This document shows positions 1 to 11,820 of a stretch of DNA of 64,000 bases, piece by piece (position 1 is the stretch's first letter; each line of letters begins with the position of its first letter). The stretch lies in contig OZ038456.1 in NCBI GenBank assembly GCA_964036195.1, positions 13,764,001-13,828,000 on the forward strand. The letters are read 5' to 3'. Below the pieces are notes generated by a model that was given only the letters and a program-made list of their open reading frames with translations, did no database searches and was not told where the DNA came from. The stretch is from Sphaerolaimus hirsutus. Lineage: Eukaryota > Nematoda > Chromadorea > Monhysterida > Sphaerolaimidae. Made by a program: the position numbers and the translations under genes.

Positions 1-19
1 ATGTGAAACACACGTTGTC

Positions 20-403
20 ATGGGGAGGAAAGTTGCACACTATGGTTTACTATGCAGAAGTGATTTTATACATTTGCCAAAGATAAATAATTTTCTCACT
101 GTACATCGTGGCAATATAGAAAACGCTAATAGTGCATATCATCAGTCACTGCTTTCTCCAAGTTATAGGTTTGTGAAGCAATTGGAAATGATGAATATCA
201 AGGTGAAAGATAGGCAAACAATTAGTGGTAAAGATTGTGACAAAAAGGTGAAATACTTCCCTTTGCAATATAAGTTTTATAAAGGTCTCATCACAGTAGT
301 ATGTATATCCTTTTTAGTCAGTTTTCTGTTGTTCTTGTGTGAATGCATCTTCAAGTTTTTCACATGCCACGCATTTTTTTGCATTATCTCTGTTGCTGTA
401 TAA
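20..403 (+). CDS. unrecognised ORF, possibly not a gene
   Basis: A 127-codon open frame at the left edge. The first two thirds are polar, and the last third has a strongly hydrophobic stretch around residues 88-112 that could be one membrane segment. I recognise no family. No splice sites, promoter or homologous neighbour support it, and it may continue to the left of the window or be chance. It is listed only because it is the longest frame in the first kilobase. Confidence 0.15.
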   Translation: MGRKVAHYGLLCRSDFIHLPKINNFLTVHRGNIENANSAYHQSLLSPSYRFVKQLEMMNIKVKDRQTISGKDCDKKVKYFPLQYKFYKGLITVVCISFLVSFLLFLCECIFKFFTCHAFFCIISVAV

Positions 404-1359
404 TGAAGTGATGCAAAAACATGTTGCTCAATGGGGGTGGCATTACCCCACAAATTTTCTAGCTACCTATGTATCTATCCCTTCTAAACTATCCACCCTA
501 AATCCTCAAATAAGTCATAATTCTTGAATAACTTTTTTCTTTAATTCACTGCTCCCCTGAGATAATTTCCCTTGTTTACCACATGGGAAAAACTTTGACA
601 CAAAATACTCATTTTTATGTTTTGTGGGATAAATAATCCCTTTTACGCTTTCCATGACAAAATTATTTTAATCATCCTTTACACTGTATAGAAGTGAAAA
701 AATTAACTTTCATTTTCTGTACTCAAGGGTGAATAAAGATAATGTTTATGTTAACATTTACTTTGAAAAAGATCACCTCTTATGACATCTCTTCTTTTTA
801 GCTTATTTAACAGATGGTGCACAGCTTTTTGTTTAATTGATTGGTGTATTTATTAATGATTGTTAGCTTGTTATGGTTGATTTTCAATGGCTTTTATTCA
901 TAACATAAAAATATCAGTTCTTCAGAAAGTCCTTACATAAATATAAGCATTCAATATAAAGGTGTAAAATTGATCTGTGGTTCAGCATCAGATTTCATAA
1001 ATCATTTAGGTATCATGTAAATACAATCAAGCAAAAACAGGTGTGTGATGCATAATGAAGTATTGTGATAAATATGTAATCACACTGGTACAGGGTGTTG
1101 CACTGAAGACTCTCCACTAAATTGCCAGATCCATCACGTCACAGCAGTCCAAAATGTAAATAAAATATGTTTTACCAATAAGATTCTTGCACAGGAAAAT
1201 TTGGAGACAATTTACATTAAATTGTGATTGTAGGTGAAGTTATTTATGTGAATTATACATCATCTGAAATTTAATGATACACAATTCATCTATAGGAAAA
1301 TTAGTGTGTTCAAATCTCACTTCACCTACATTCCAGTATTCCACTATGATCTATCCATC
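404..1359. other. AT-rich stretch with no recognised feature
   Basis: AT-rich sequence downstream of the trypsin stop codon. It should contain the 3' untranslated region of that minus-strand gene. No repeat family seen elsewhere in the window was recognised here. Confidence 0.5.
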
Positions 1360-4300
1360 TCAAGCCCCCATAGTCTTCTTAATCCATGGCACGTAATCAG
1401 GCACATGGACATACACACCAGGCAGGGTGGTGGACCTGGCACAGCCGATTCCCCAGGATACAACCCCTGCTAGGGTGAAACGGGAGTCCTTTAGGGCTAT
1501 CAGTGGCCCTCCGCTGTCGCCCTGTTGGGGGGGGGGGTTGAGTAGGGAGAGATTCAATGGCGCTAAGTGGTCAGTTGCGGGATAATGGAAGCGTCAATCA
1601 GCATTTGCATCGCTATTCAGTTTTTGAATGAGTTTTCAAATTGGAGCCATGAAAATGTGGCAACAATGTGGTAGTTCATCGTACATACCTACCGTATTAC
1701 CTCCAATTACCCCCCCCCCTTGAATAAACCCACCTCGAAATACCCCCCCCCCCTAAAATTGAGTGTAACGAGGACGTATTTACATGACAAATACCGCAGT
1801 TTGTGATCTGTATGATGCAGAACACACGTTAAAACCGATGATTGAGTGACGTTACGGAAGGGTTTATGTGTATATACAGTTATATATGCATATAAACACA
1901 TACATCTATGTAATTGTTTGATTTTTCTACGTCTCAGTATGGGGAATTTCCCAAAATTTCTGGCGAAATAATAGAACCCCCTCCAATAAACCCCTTCCCC
2001 GTTTTATCCCCCCAGAAATTTTGGTGGCGAAATAATAAACCCCCTGGGGGTATTTCGAGGTAATACGGTAATTCACATGTCTAAATGTGCTGGCGTAGAA
2101 ACTTCATTGACAATTTCAAGATGTCATGTGAGTACCTAGTACTGAACTATACCTGACAAGCATCCTTTCCTTGTGCCACAGCACACATATTCTGCTCAGT
2201 GAGTTCATCCGGGAAGGATTTCTTGCACTCTGTGATAGCTGTCGGCATGACCACATGCTGCAAGTTGTGACTCACACTGCCGAACTCCTGCTGTAGTCCC
2301 CAGCCTGTTATTAATGTTTGGAATGTTGTTATTTATTTAGTGAAACATCAACAATTTTCAGCAAAGTATAGAACTACAATGTAAGAAGGATTAGTATTAT
2401 GAAAGTTAGTAAGTAAAATTTACTTTTTGAACAGTGCTGTGATTTTTTTCAACTCTGTATGGGAGCAAAAAGCATCATTTTTGATATTTCAATAATTTTC
2501 AATTCGATAAATACATTTAAAATACCAGGTATTAGCCAGTAGCTTTAAAAAGAACTTCCAAATGGCTAATGGTTAAATTCCATTTATAGACTTAGCGCCA
2601 ATTTCACACTCTATGATTTTTCAGGTGAAAAAAGTGACTAAAGTATAATATTATAAATAATTGAAAATTTAATAGCACACCAGAAACAACAATGTTTGTG
2701 CCGTCATCCTTCCAGCTGTCGCTTTTTGTTGGTAAGCAAATTGGCTTCACTTCATCACTAAAAACATTTGAGCAAGTGAGAACATCTAAATAAAACAACA
2801 TACCTATGTTACTATGATTACCGTATTTCCTCGAAATACCCCGCGGAGGGTGATTGTTTCAGAGTGAGAATTTTGAGGGGGGTTAAACGAGGGGGGGAAT
2901 TCGAGGGGGGTATTTCGAGGGGGGGGGCTTATTGTTTCGTCCGAAATTTTTTGAACCCCCAGTACTAAAATGTTGGTTGTGACGTACGCAGAGGTCGAAA
3001 AATGCGACCATAGCACCACGTATAAGGGTCTATACACTTTTTTTATATGTAGATGGTGTAAACCCGGTACTGACGTGACACAGTCATTGTTTTTAACATA
3101 CAGTCGTCCCCGGGTTAACGGTTCCCCCGGTTATAGGGTTCCCCGGGTTAATGGGTGAAATTGTGAAAACCGGGGACACGTGTGAACTAAATTCCCCGGA
3201 TTGAAGGTTTCCCCGCATTCCCGGGTTATCGGGTGGGATTTGTGAACACGTTCTGCATTTTTGTATGCAAAACGGTTTCAGTTATAGGGTATTCCGAATT
3301 TTTTGACTCCTTTTTTTGTGAAAGTGCATTCATAGTATTGCATTATTGCATAAAACACATGTAAAATATGTGAATGTAAACTAGCTGTCCGCAGAGCATA
3401 ATACATATAACGTAGTCACTTATTATGAATGTAAATGATGGTAAATGCACGCGCCAGCACCGTGGCGATTCAACATTACACCCCCCGGTTATCGGGTTCC
3501 CCGCATTATCGGGTAAGTTTTCAAGAATTTTATGCCACCCGATAACCCGGGGATGACTGTATAGGTATTCCGCATTGCCAGATCACAAACCACAGTTTTG
3601 GCATGTACATTCTCTGTACACGCAATTTGGGGGGGGGGGTATTTCGAGACGGGGGTATTTTGAGACGGGGGTATTTTGAGGGGGGGTATTTCGAGGAAAT
3701 ACGGTATGTACTGATTGCTCAAGTTTTGAAAGCCAAATAGCACCATACTGTTTGTATTTAATTTTTATACAGTTTCCATGCCAAAAATTTGTGTAAGACT
3801 TGCTTTTATTGAGCGTGCTTGTGTAAATAGTTGGTGAATTCAATACATCCATCCATGCCCCTATAATATCCCAGTGTGAGTATGATGATTTGTCGTGTGG
3901 CATGCGACATTACACCTTGCAATGAAATCTACCATATCCCATCCAGAGTTGGAAAAACGTATTTACGTTTACCCGAAATACCCGGTTATTCGGGTATTTA
4001 TATTTACGTTTACGTTTACGTTTTCCAAAAATACCGTTACGTTTTGTTACGTTTTCCTGACCAAAATACCCGGGTACTGGGGAAAACGTAAAAATTCTGA
4101 TATTTAGTAGTTTCTTAGTGGCCGCGCCCTCAGACGGAACTGCGTATTTCCATGAATTCTCTACAGATTTTGATCGTTGACCACTTAAAATGATCAGAAT
4201 GATGTGGCGATCATTTTAGTGCAGCGATTAGGATGATTACAAAAGATACTAGGTAACCATTTTTGAATGTAGGTACCGTATTACCTCGAAATACCCCCAG

Positions 4301-7300
4301 GGGGTTTATTATTTCGCCAGCAAAATTTGAGGGGGGGATAATTCAAGGGGGGGTTTATTTGAGGGGGGGGTCTATTATTTCGCCAGAAATTTTCAGAAAT
4401 TCCGCATACTCAGACGTAGAGAAATCAAGCGTTTACATAGACGTATATGGGTTTTTAGGCATATATAACTGTATATACACATGAACCCTTCCCTAAGATC
4501 ACTCAATCATCAGTCTTAACGTGTGTTCTGACTTGTACAGATCACAAACTGCGGTATTTGTCATGTACGTTCTCTTTACACTCAATTTTAGGGGGGGTAT
4601 TTCGAGGGGGGGGTTTATTATTTCCTCAGCCGAAATTTAGGGGGGGTATTTCGAGGGGGGGGGTTAATTCAAGGGGGGGATAATTCGAGGTAATACGGTA
4701 ACTGTATTTTGTAATAAACTGACAACAAATTATGAACAAAATAGTGAAAGAAATCTCATATCTATGATTTAAAATTCAACACAATTTCAGGTACCCTCTT
4801 CAGATAGGTGTGGCAGATTTCACAGTGTATGTGATGGAGTGCTTTTCAAAAATAGACTAAAAACAGTTTTAAAAGTTTCAATGCACTGAAATTACTGTTT
4901 GTGTTTACTGTCATGGAAATCAGAGATTGACCCATCCAAAGGTGAAAATAATGGGATTTTCCAAAGCAAAGTGGCAAATACGACACATATGACATTTTTA
5001 CGTTTACGCTTTTTTTTACGTATTCCTTGGTATTTTAAAAATACCTTACGCTTTAGTATTTATACTTTTGATTTGGAAAAGGTATTTACGTTTACGTTTA
5101 CGTTTTCTAAAAATACCAGTATTTGTACAACTCTGACCCATCTGAATGAAAAACAAACATAAAAAGATTTCATCATATTTTTCAAAGCAATTTGATTAAT
5201 ATGATGAAAAAAATTGTATGTTTGTTCTTTTATTCAGATGGGATATGGTAGATTTCATTGTAAGGTGTAATGTCGCTTTACTATATTATACATGAATTTT
5301 CAAATACATTTAAGGTGTCCTCAGGTGGTAGGTGCGGCTAGATTTTCGTTTTTACACAAATTTTGGAGAACAGCAGGAAAAATTCAACATTCACCCAGAC
5401 AGACAAACTTGAATTGAATTGGCTTTTCCAGTTTCAACATTGCAATATCATCAGGATTTCGATGAACCTTGTATTTTGGGTGGGCCACAACTTTTGAAAC
5501 ACGCACTGTTTCACCTTTCTGGAAATCATGTGCACCCAAATACACTGTGAAACTACCAGGGTCCGCCAGCCCACTGCGTATTGTAATTGCCAATTATAAA
5601 AATTCAAAAATGTTATAAAATGACCAACAATTCAAAATTGGGATTCGGTTTGTTTAAAATGCAGCATATGCTTTTCTAAGATGATGCTGTTTCAGGATTC
5701 GATTGGATATTTGGAATTTTGCAACATTTCACAATAGTTTCCACAACATTTCAAATTCTCACTCAATGCTGACCATGTACCACTTGTGGAACTACTTGAC
5801 ATTAAATCACTTGTTTTTGTTTTGTTCACATCTGGAATTGATGCAACATAATGTCTCTAATTGTTGTTTCGCCGTTTTTTCACAATTTGAGTGCAACAAA
5901 GTTTGAATTTGATTTGCATACATAAATGAATGTCATGTAAAAGTGGCCTTGCAAAAAACATACCCATCCTCCTCAAAGACGCAATGTGCCGCAGTTACAA
6001 TCCACTGTTTGTCCACGATGCTCCCTCCACAAGTTGCTGACTCCCCCGGGTAGAATTTTAGTGCGCGGGTTGCCAAAATCTGAAGAAAAAAATAAATTTG
6101 AAAATAATTAAAATGTAATGTAATATGTTTGTACTTGGTCCGGCTGAAAAGTTCCCGGGCAGTGCTCACCATTCGCGCTAGGGGCAAGCTACGGTCATAA
6201 AATTTTGACAGGTTAATATATCAGGTGTTTTGAGTTTTCACCTAAAATTTTATCTCTCTAGCTCCACCCACTGCGGAACTGTGGGGGTTACAATATCGGT
6301 AATTTTGTACTGATGTACACATGGTGCTCCAGCTTAATGCTGCTTTAAGTTGTGATCATGAAACTTTGGCTACTGTAAGCCACCAGTGTTGGCAATGTGC
6401 CAGCACTAACCAACATTAGCTATGATATCATAAGCCTAGTCCATATTGTCATTACTGTCGCTACTCTCACTACCAAATTCATCATTCTGTCTCTACAGTT
6501 GGTTAATACAAGATGCATTTTGCATGCACACTGCTGTTGCACACAGGTAATGTGTCCACTGCAGATTAGTAATGCAACATAGGGAAATTTTATTCACATG
6601 ATTCATTTACTGCACATTTCAAAACAACATTAAAATCAGTGCAATACAACATGATCTCAGATGATCACCAAAAACATCCATCACAGTTCCCACGTTTCGT
6701 GCACATCACCCTGATCTGCATATTAATGTTACCTTTGTATCAATGATCTTGATGAAAGTGTTGAATACTATCAGCACATTGCCAACACACTGGCTTACCC
6801 TAGCCAAAGTTTCATGATCACAACTTAAAGCAGCATTGAGCTGGAGCACCATGTGTGCATCAGTACAAAAAGACCGAAATTGTAACCCCCACAGTTCCGC
6901 AGTGGGTGGAGCTAGAGGGGTAAAATTTTAGGTGTAACCTCAAAACACCTGATATCTTAACTTGTCAAAATTTTATGACCATAGCTTACCCCTAGCGCGA
7001 ATGGCGACCACTGCCCGGGGACTTTTCAGCCGGACCAAGTACATTTGATATGCAAAATTTGAAATGTGCATGGTCTAACTAAACATGCTTCACCAAAACA
7101 CTGTTTTACATTCTTATGTGGTAATGCTGTTTGAATTGCACATGAATGTCCGTTGTGCATGTGCAGTTTGAATTTTGCATCAATTCCCAGCAATGATAAC
7201 AGTAAGAAATAAAATTCACTTCACCTGCCATGGGTACGAATGCGCCTGGGCCTCCTTTCCACCAACTATGCCTTGCTTCAAACCCAAAATTTTGCCACCA

Positions 7301-7425
7301 CTGATTCTCAAAGAGGGCGGATATTTGCGCGATGGCAGACCACAATCGTTTTCACTTGCTGTGACCACAGCAATTTGTAAACTGATTGTGAGAGTGACAA
7401 ATGAATTTATCAATTTAAGAGCCAT
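1360..7425 (-). CDS. secreted trypsin-like serine protease (S1 family), complete, six exons
   Basis: Exons read 7425-7225, 6079-5964, 5573-5409, 2757-2681, 2304-2153 and 1521-1360. All joins keep frame with GT/AG sites, giving 873 nt and 290 residues. The start has a signal peptide (about residues 1-23), then a short propeptide with one Cys (CGLPSRKY) and the mature start [15 protein letters not shown]. The catalytic triad is visible: His in TAAHC, Asp in DDIAMLKL, Ser in GDSGGP. The residue six before the active Ser is Asp (KDACQGDSGGP) and the S1 pocket has SWGIGC, so specificity for Arg/Lys is predicted. The chain ends [10 protein letters not shown], which is normal for the fold. The propeptide Cys could pair with the Cys in PICLP, keeping the propeptide attached as in chymotrypsinogen. 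One oddity: the residue before IVGG is Gly, not Arg/Lys. Introns are swollen by transposons. The family call is firm; the physiological role (digestion or immunity) is open. Confidence 0.9.
1692..2068. mobile_element. CCGTATT-family MITE (TA duplication)
   Basis: Inverted ends CCGTATTACCTC / GAGGTAATACGG bordered by TA on both sides, with C/G-run arms. The inner section (TTAAAACCGATGATTGAGTGACGT area) is shared with the copies at 4276, 25270 and 40347. It lies in the last intron of the trypsin gene. Confidence 0.75.
2821..3704. mobile_element. CCGTATT-family MITE, interrupted by a pogo/Tigger-like MITE
   Basis: Ends CCGTATTTCCTCGAAATACC and GGTATTTCGAGGAAATACGG, flanked by TA. The centre is split by the element at 3101-3559; without it the usual core phrase (TTTTTAAC...GCATTGCC) would be rejoined. 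It lies in trypsin intron 3. Confidence 0.75.
3101..3559. mobile_element. pogo/Tigger-like MITE nested in the previous element
   Basis: Starts CAGTCGTCCCCGGGTTA and ends TAACCCGGGGATGACTG, inserted at TA on both sides. The inside repeats short CCCCGGGTTA/TATCGGG units in inverted order. The end sequence CAGTCxxCCC and TA target resemble the Tigger branch of Tc1/mariner elements. No transposase is present. Confidence 0.65.
3954..5135. mobile_element. hAT-type element, TTTACG subterminal family
   Basis: Left end CAGAGTTGGAAAAACGTATT followed by TTTACG repeats; right end TTTACG repeats then ACAACTCTG. The flanking 8 bp (ATCCCATC / ACCCATCT) are only imperfectly duplicated. It hosts the CCGTATT element at 4276-4698. 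Confidence 0.65.
4276..4698. mobile_element. CCGTATT-family MITE
   Basis: Ends CCGTATTACCTCGAAATACC and CGAGGTAATACGG with TA on both sides. Arms are G-run blocks separated by TATTTCGA, TTTATT and TAATTCGA phrases. It is nested in the hAT element at 3954-5135 and close in sequence to the copy at 25270. Confidence 0.75.
6134..7039. repeat. 0.9-kb foldback element in trypsin intron 1
   Basis: The left arm begins CTTGGTCCGGCTGAAAAG and the right arm ends CTTTTCAGCCGGACCAAG, with TA on both sides. Arms of several hundred bases pair with few mismatches. The structure also holds paired copies of CCCACAGTTCCGCAGTGGG. No coding potential was seen; probably a TA-targeting non-autonomous transposon. 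Confidence 0.7.
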
Positions 7426-7526
7426 AGTTTGATATTTTATTAGTTATTGGTTTCTGCTGAAAGAATATTCTATTATGGTGTTGTAAAACAAGACAACTAT
7501 CAGTGCTTAGAATGAGACCATTGCAC

Positions 7527-8017
7527 CATAGTTGTTAAAACGTATTTACGTTTACTCGACTTTTACGTATACTCGAGTACTGCATAAATACGTTTACGTT
7601 TCCTCCCGAAAAAATACCGGTACTCACTTACTCGCATACTTTTTGAAAGTATGCGAGTACAGGAAACGTAATTCCAAAAAATTAATGCGGTGAAAAACAA
7701 GCAAAAACTATTCAAACGAATTGAAGCAGCTGTGAAAATCGCAGCTGCAATGATCAAAGTTGCGACTGGTAGGGAAAGAGATGACTTCCACGTTTGCTCG
7801 ACTCACCTTTATGTTTTTCTGAGTACAAAATTGAAAAAATACTAGCTTTTACGTTTTCCCTGAGTAAAAATACTGGTATTAACGTTTACTCACGTCTTAT
7901 GCAGCGTAAAAGTATTTTATAATTACTTTACGTTTCCTGTACTCAGGGTTGAGTAAAAAATCAATACTTTACGTTTACGTTTAGTTTGAAAAAAGTTCAG
8001 TATTTTTAACAACACTG
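7527..8017. mobile_element. hAT-type MITE, TTTACG/CTCG subterminal family
   Basis: Left end CATAGTTGTTAAAACGTATT, right end TTTTTAACAACACTG, with a perfect 8-bp duplication CATTGCAC at 7519-7526 and 8018-8025. It lies just upstream of the trypsin start codon (7425), so it could affect the promoter. Confidence 0.85.
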
Positions 8018-8025
8018 CATTGCAC

Positions 8026-8958
8026 AAAGCTTGAAAATGTGAAAGCAACCGTACACTGACAGCAACATTAATAACATATTTTCACACATACACTTTAAAG
8101 TGTCTTCGCACTTTACATGAAACATCACTTACAATATTGGACTCACTTATGTAGTACCGCAGTTAGAGTAGGCGACGGGTGGAATGGTATTTTATTTAAT
8201 TGCAGTTGACTTATTACCGTCTGAGACAAGTACACTCGATTTGATTTGATTTGATCAGGTGAATGCATGACAGTCGTCGGGCGAATGCAGAAGGCCCCCA
8301 GACACTTCATGCCTTCATGCACTTTTTCACCTCACTTCATTCCACGCAAACTATGCCACTTGGTCTTTGAGGATATTGGATCACCATGACGAGCATGCTC
8401 AAGAAGTAAGAACCTTGACCAAAAATGTTGTGAAGCATGTGAAAGTGCAAGTGTTGTTTCAGAATTTGCTTAAACATACAACTATGTCTACTTTGTCACA
8501 ATTTTTATAAAACCACCTATTCTTTCCGGCAAAGTTCCTTTTTTACATGTAACAAATGTAGCGCATGGAGTGGAACAAAACAAAAAATATGATTGAAAAT
8601 AACATGTCCACTGTATTTAAGTATGCCTTCATCTTGTTTAAAGTCCATTCTGTGCAAATAATGCACAGAACAAATTATTTCGATTTTCTACAGTTTACAC
8701 ATGCACATCTCGGTTCAGATGTAAGAAACCTTCAAAACTACCTATACATGGTGATGTAAATGTACCTTACAATTGATGAAGACTATTATGCTATTACATA
8801 GTTACACATCCATACAATCAGGATAATGATGTATGTTATAATGTTAGTACAAATGCACAATGTATGTATGTTTTCAAAAATTGCATGTTTTCACAGCTGT
8901 AAACCTAGCTGATGTTTGAAGAAAAGAAAATATGTTCTAAAATAAATAGTTCACTCAC
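8026..8958. other. intergenic AT-rich DNA, no recognised feature
   Basis: Contains a short run of TTGAT units near 8237. No assigned gene or known repeat family was found. It may be intron sequence of the gene represented by the exon at 8959-9111. Confidence 0.4.
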
Positions 8959-9111
8959 AGTCATCAAAAAAATCATACATGCATATTGGAGTAAACTTTT
9001 CAAAAGTCATTGAGATCGTGTTGTATAGTTCATTGTTGTGATGTACTTCTGGAGAACCGCCAGGAGAATTTTCCTGGGACCCTTCAACGAAGTACCCCAC
9101 TGCCCCCTTTA
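8959..9111 (-). CDS. internal exon of an unrecognised gene
   Basis: On the minus strand a pyrimidine-rich acceptor (CTTTAG) opens a 153-bp frame that ends at a GTGAGT donor, phase 1 in and phase 1 out. The translation is compositionally protein-like (for example KGAVGYFVEGSQENSPGG and FEKFTPICMYDFFDD) and the other frames hold stops. If the donor is unused, the frame stops 2 codons later (CE then TGA). I do not recognise the family and found no phase-compatible neighbours. The hAT insertion at 9252 probably sits in its upstream intron. It is separate from the trypsin gene, which has its own signal-peptide start at 7425. Confidence 0.4.
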
Positions 9112-9687
9112 CTAAAGAGTTGAAATAATGAAAGTATGGGTAATTTCATGATAAATTTGTACTAAAATATATATTAATTTACAAATACAAAAATAAATGA
9201 GAATCATGTTTATATTGATCTGCTTTTCAGAAAATGAACTACCGTATATTCCAGAGTTGCGAAAGCGTATTTACGCTTACCCGAAATACCCGGGTAAATG
9301 GGTATTTATACTTACGCTTACGCTTACGCTTTCATAAAATACCCGTACGCTTTTTTACGCTTTCCCGGCCAAAATACCCGGGTACTAAAAGCGTAAAAAA
9401 GCTTTTCACACGGTCCAGTTTTACACTTTTGAAAAAGCATAAAACCACAAAAAAGAGTGAACGAAACTGCGTACCAAAAAATGACTGCGTGCGTGCAGTG
9501 CAGTAATGTGCTGGAAATAGTGGCACATTTACAAATTGTGTCGCAGTATGAATGTCTTGCTAATACTGTGTCGTCGAGCAAAATCGTGGCTTCAGCTAAG
9601 AAATTTTGGGCTGAAAATGGATTCCAACGATGATGTTGTCGCCGTCGACAGCACTAAGTCCAAGTTGGAAGATAAAAGGATGACTTA

Positions 9688-9811
9688 CCGTGTTTCTTCT
9701 AATAGAACAGCAGCCTCCAATAGAACGGCACCTCCCATATAACAGCAGGCAAAAAAGTTGACGAAAAAAATTGAACGGTGCTCCCCTATTATAAGAAATA
9801 CGGTAAGTGTC
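9688..9811. mobile_element. TA-flanked palindromic MITE (CTTCTAATAGAA family)
   Basis: Begins CCGTGTTTCTTCTAATAGAA and ends TTATAAGAAATACGG, bordered by TA. Other copies or fragments of the family are at 17602, 18350, 20744 and 42290-43036. Confidence 0.6.
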
Positions 9812-10318
9812 GCTGCCGATGAATTGCCAAACAACATATGAGGGCAGACTACCAACGATGGGTAAGTTCTCCAAAAAAAAACACTTTCTGTGTTTTGAGT
9901 TTTTCAAAAATGAATACCTGTGTTTTGAGTTTTTTTCTCGAAAAAAACTTGAGTAACTCTGTTTATATTTCTGTGTTTTTTGTAAAAACTCGAGTTTTTT
10001 GAGTTTTTTACTAAAAAACTCGAGTTTTTCCCCCAAAAACTCAAGTTTTTCCAAAAAATTATGATTTACTGCCTTTCGATGTGGAAACAGTGGTTTTCTT
10101 ATAAAATATTGGTTTTGCACATGTTTTAGCCCCACATAACATCTGTGTATTCATTCAAGTGTCAAAAAAGTCCATAAAAATGTCCACAATGAGGACATCC
10201 ACATCACAACACCAGCATCAACAAAATGCCCAGAAATGACAATTTACGCAGTACTCCAAAATTCTTCAATGGATGTGCACTGTATGGAAGGCTACAGAAT
10301 TGATTTTAACTACAACTA

Positions 10319-10724
10319 CTGTATTACCTTGAGATGGCAGTTTATTATTTCACCAGCAAATTTTGACAGGGGGGCTTATTTGAGGGGACGGGGGTTATTG
10401 TTTTGTCAGAAAATTTCATAAGGATCATGGTAAATAGTAGGCATTTACATACCCAAAACAGGTTATAAATGTACAAACAGGATATATTTGAAATAAACGT
10501 AAACAGGTTATAAATGTACAAACAGGATATATTTGAAATAAACGTATAGATAGCTGCACAATCTAGTACAGCATATGTGTAGCTGTGATGCTAATTAGCA
10601 GTAATAAATACACCATATAAATATTTACATTTTACATGTACATCATCCCAGAGGGGGGTATTTGGAGGGGGGACCTATTATTTTGCCATTCCATTTTGAG
10701 GGGGGTTTATTCAAGGTAATATGG
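10319..10724. mobile_element. CCGTATT-family MITE, third nesting level
   Basis: Diverged ends CTGTATTACCTTGAGATGG and AAGGTAATATGG flanked by TA. It contains a perfect tandem duplication of 45 bp at 10456-10545. Confidence 0.6.
10456..10545. repeat. tandem duplication, 2 x 45 bp
   Basis: Two identical adjacent 45-bp units starting AAACAGGTTATAAATGTAC. Identity of the copies implies a recent duplication. Confidence 0.85.
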
Positions 10725-11565
10725 TATACTGAAACATGTTGAAACTCAAATTGTCAATTCCATCTGGATATATGCAATTGTGCATGCCATCTTCAATTTC
10801 TTCTTTGTTCCATTATAAAATATGAATACATTTATGTACATATTTTTCACAAATACTATACATGCATATCATATCTGGTTTAATTACTTTAGCTGAATTC
10901 ATGTGAATTCAACCACTTCGCTGAAAAAACTCAAAAAACTCAAAAAACTTTTCTGTGTTTCCGTGTTTCTGTGTTTCTGTGTTCTCCAAAAAAAAACTCA
11001 TTTGAGTTTTGAGTTTTTCAAAATTTGTGAGTTTCCGTGTTTCTGTGTAAAACAAAAACACAGAAACTCAATGAGTTTCTGTGTTCAATTTCTGTGTTCT
11101 TTCCATCGTTGCAGACTACTAAGTGGACATCCGAAAAATGTCGCTGAGAGCTTGATTTGGAAAGAGTTCACTGATAAAAAGGTCTCTTAAAAATTTTTTA
11201 CGCTTACGCTTTTATTTACGCTTTCCCAGGTATTTTAAAAATACCTTACGCTTTAAGTATCCATACTGAAAATTTGGAAAGTGTATTTACGCTTACGCTT
11301 ACGCTTTCCAAAAATACCTGTATTTTAACAACTCTGGTATATTCTGTGTATATTCTCAAATAAGCCCGCGCCCTTTGAAAAACTCACCCCTCTAATATGT
11401 TCAAATTTTAGTTGAGCGGTTTTGGTTTGTTAGTACTTAATTCATAGTTATAGTGTTCTCCCTATGGCTGCTCTGCTATCACACGGCTATATTCTATCAG
11501 ATATGGAAGTAGTGTCACTGAACAAACATCACAAATCCCAACATATTCCCCCCTTGTTCCCCCCT

Positions 11566-11735
11566 TGTCTTCCACTTGTTTGGATGTGCGTGAAGCGCGT
11601 GGTGAAGCTAGGTGAGGCGTGTGGAAGACACTTCACCGAGATTTTCGTGATGTTGGTGGAAGCGTGTGGAAGCGTGTGGAAGCACTGCGCTTCACGCGCA
11701 TCCAGCCCGCTTCCACACGCTTCACGGATGCATTT
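11566..11735. repeat. GAAGCGTGTG-rich inverted repeats
   Basis: Dense GAAGCGTGTGGAAG units in the left part face CTTCACGCG / CTTCCACACGCTTC in the right part. It looks like the interior of a further hAT-type family, but no ends or duplication could be placed. Confidence 0.4.
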
Positions 11736-11820
11736 TTTTGCTGTGACTCGGTATTGTTATATCGCAAATGCTGACAAATAATTGCCCCATGTTTGCCGTA
11801 GTGATTAAAAATAAATAATA

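Larger units (their letters stand above)
3899..5280. mobile_element. small palindromic MITE disrupted by a hAT insertion
   Basis: About 50 bp at 3899-3953 recurs in reverse complement at 5228-5280 (core GAAATCTACCATATCCCATC). Removing the hAT element at 3954-5135 leaves a roughly 200-bp palindrome. A related 16-bp core also occurs at 33478. Confidence 0.5.
9853..11111. mobile_element. hAT-type element, GAGTTTTT/TTCTGTG subterminal family
   Basis: Left end CAACGATGGGTAAGTTCT, right end CTTTCCATCGTTG, with perfect duplication CAGACTAC at 9845-9852 and 11112-11119. Both ends are built of CTCAAAAAACTC and TTTCTGTGTTT units. Nested within the 9252-11336 element and itself hosting the element at 10319. 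Confidence 0.9.
9252..11336. mobile_element. hAT-type element, GCTTAC subterminal family, 2.1 kb
   Basis: Left end CAGAGTTGCGAAAGCGTATT with ACGCTT repeats, right end ACGCTT repeats then TTTTAACAACTCTG. Perfect duplication GTATATTC at 9244-9251 and 11337-11344. It contains a small MITE (9688-9811) and another hAT element (9853-11111). A short frame near 9616 (MDSNDDVVAVDSTKSKLEDK) might be a remnant of coding DNA, too short to identify. Confidence 0.9.

Noticed and set aside
9596-10135. 179-codon minus-strand ORF
   Set aside because: Composed of EKLEFLGEKLEF-like translation of the GAGTTTTT hAT subterminal repeats; not a gene.
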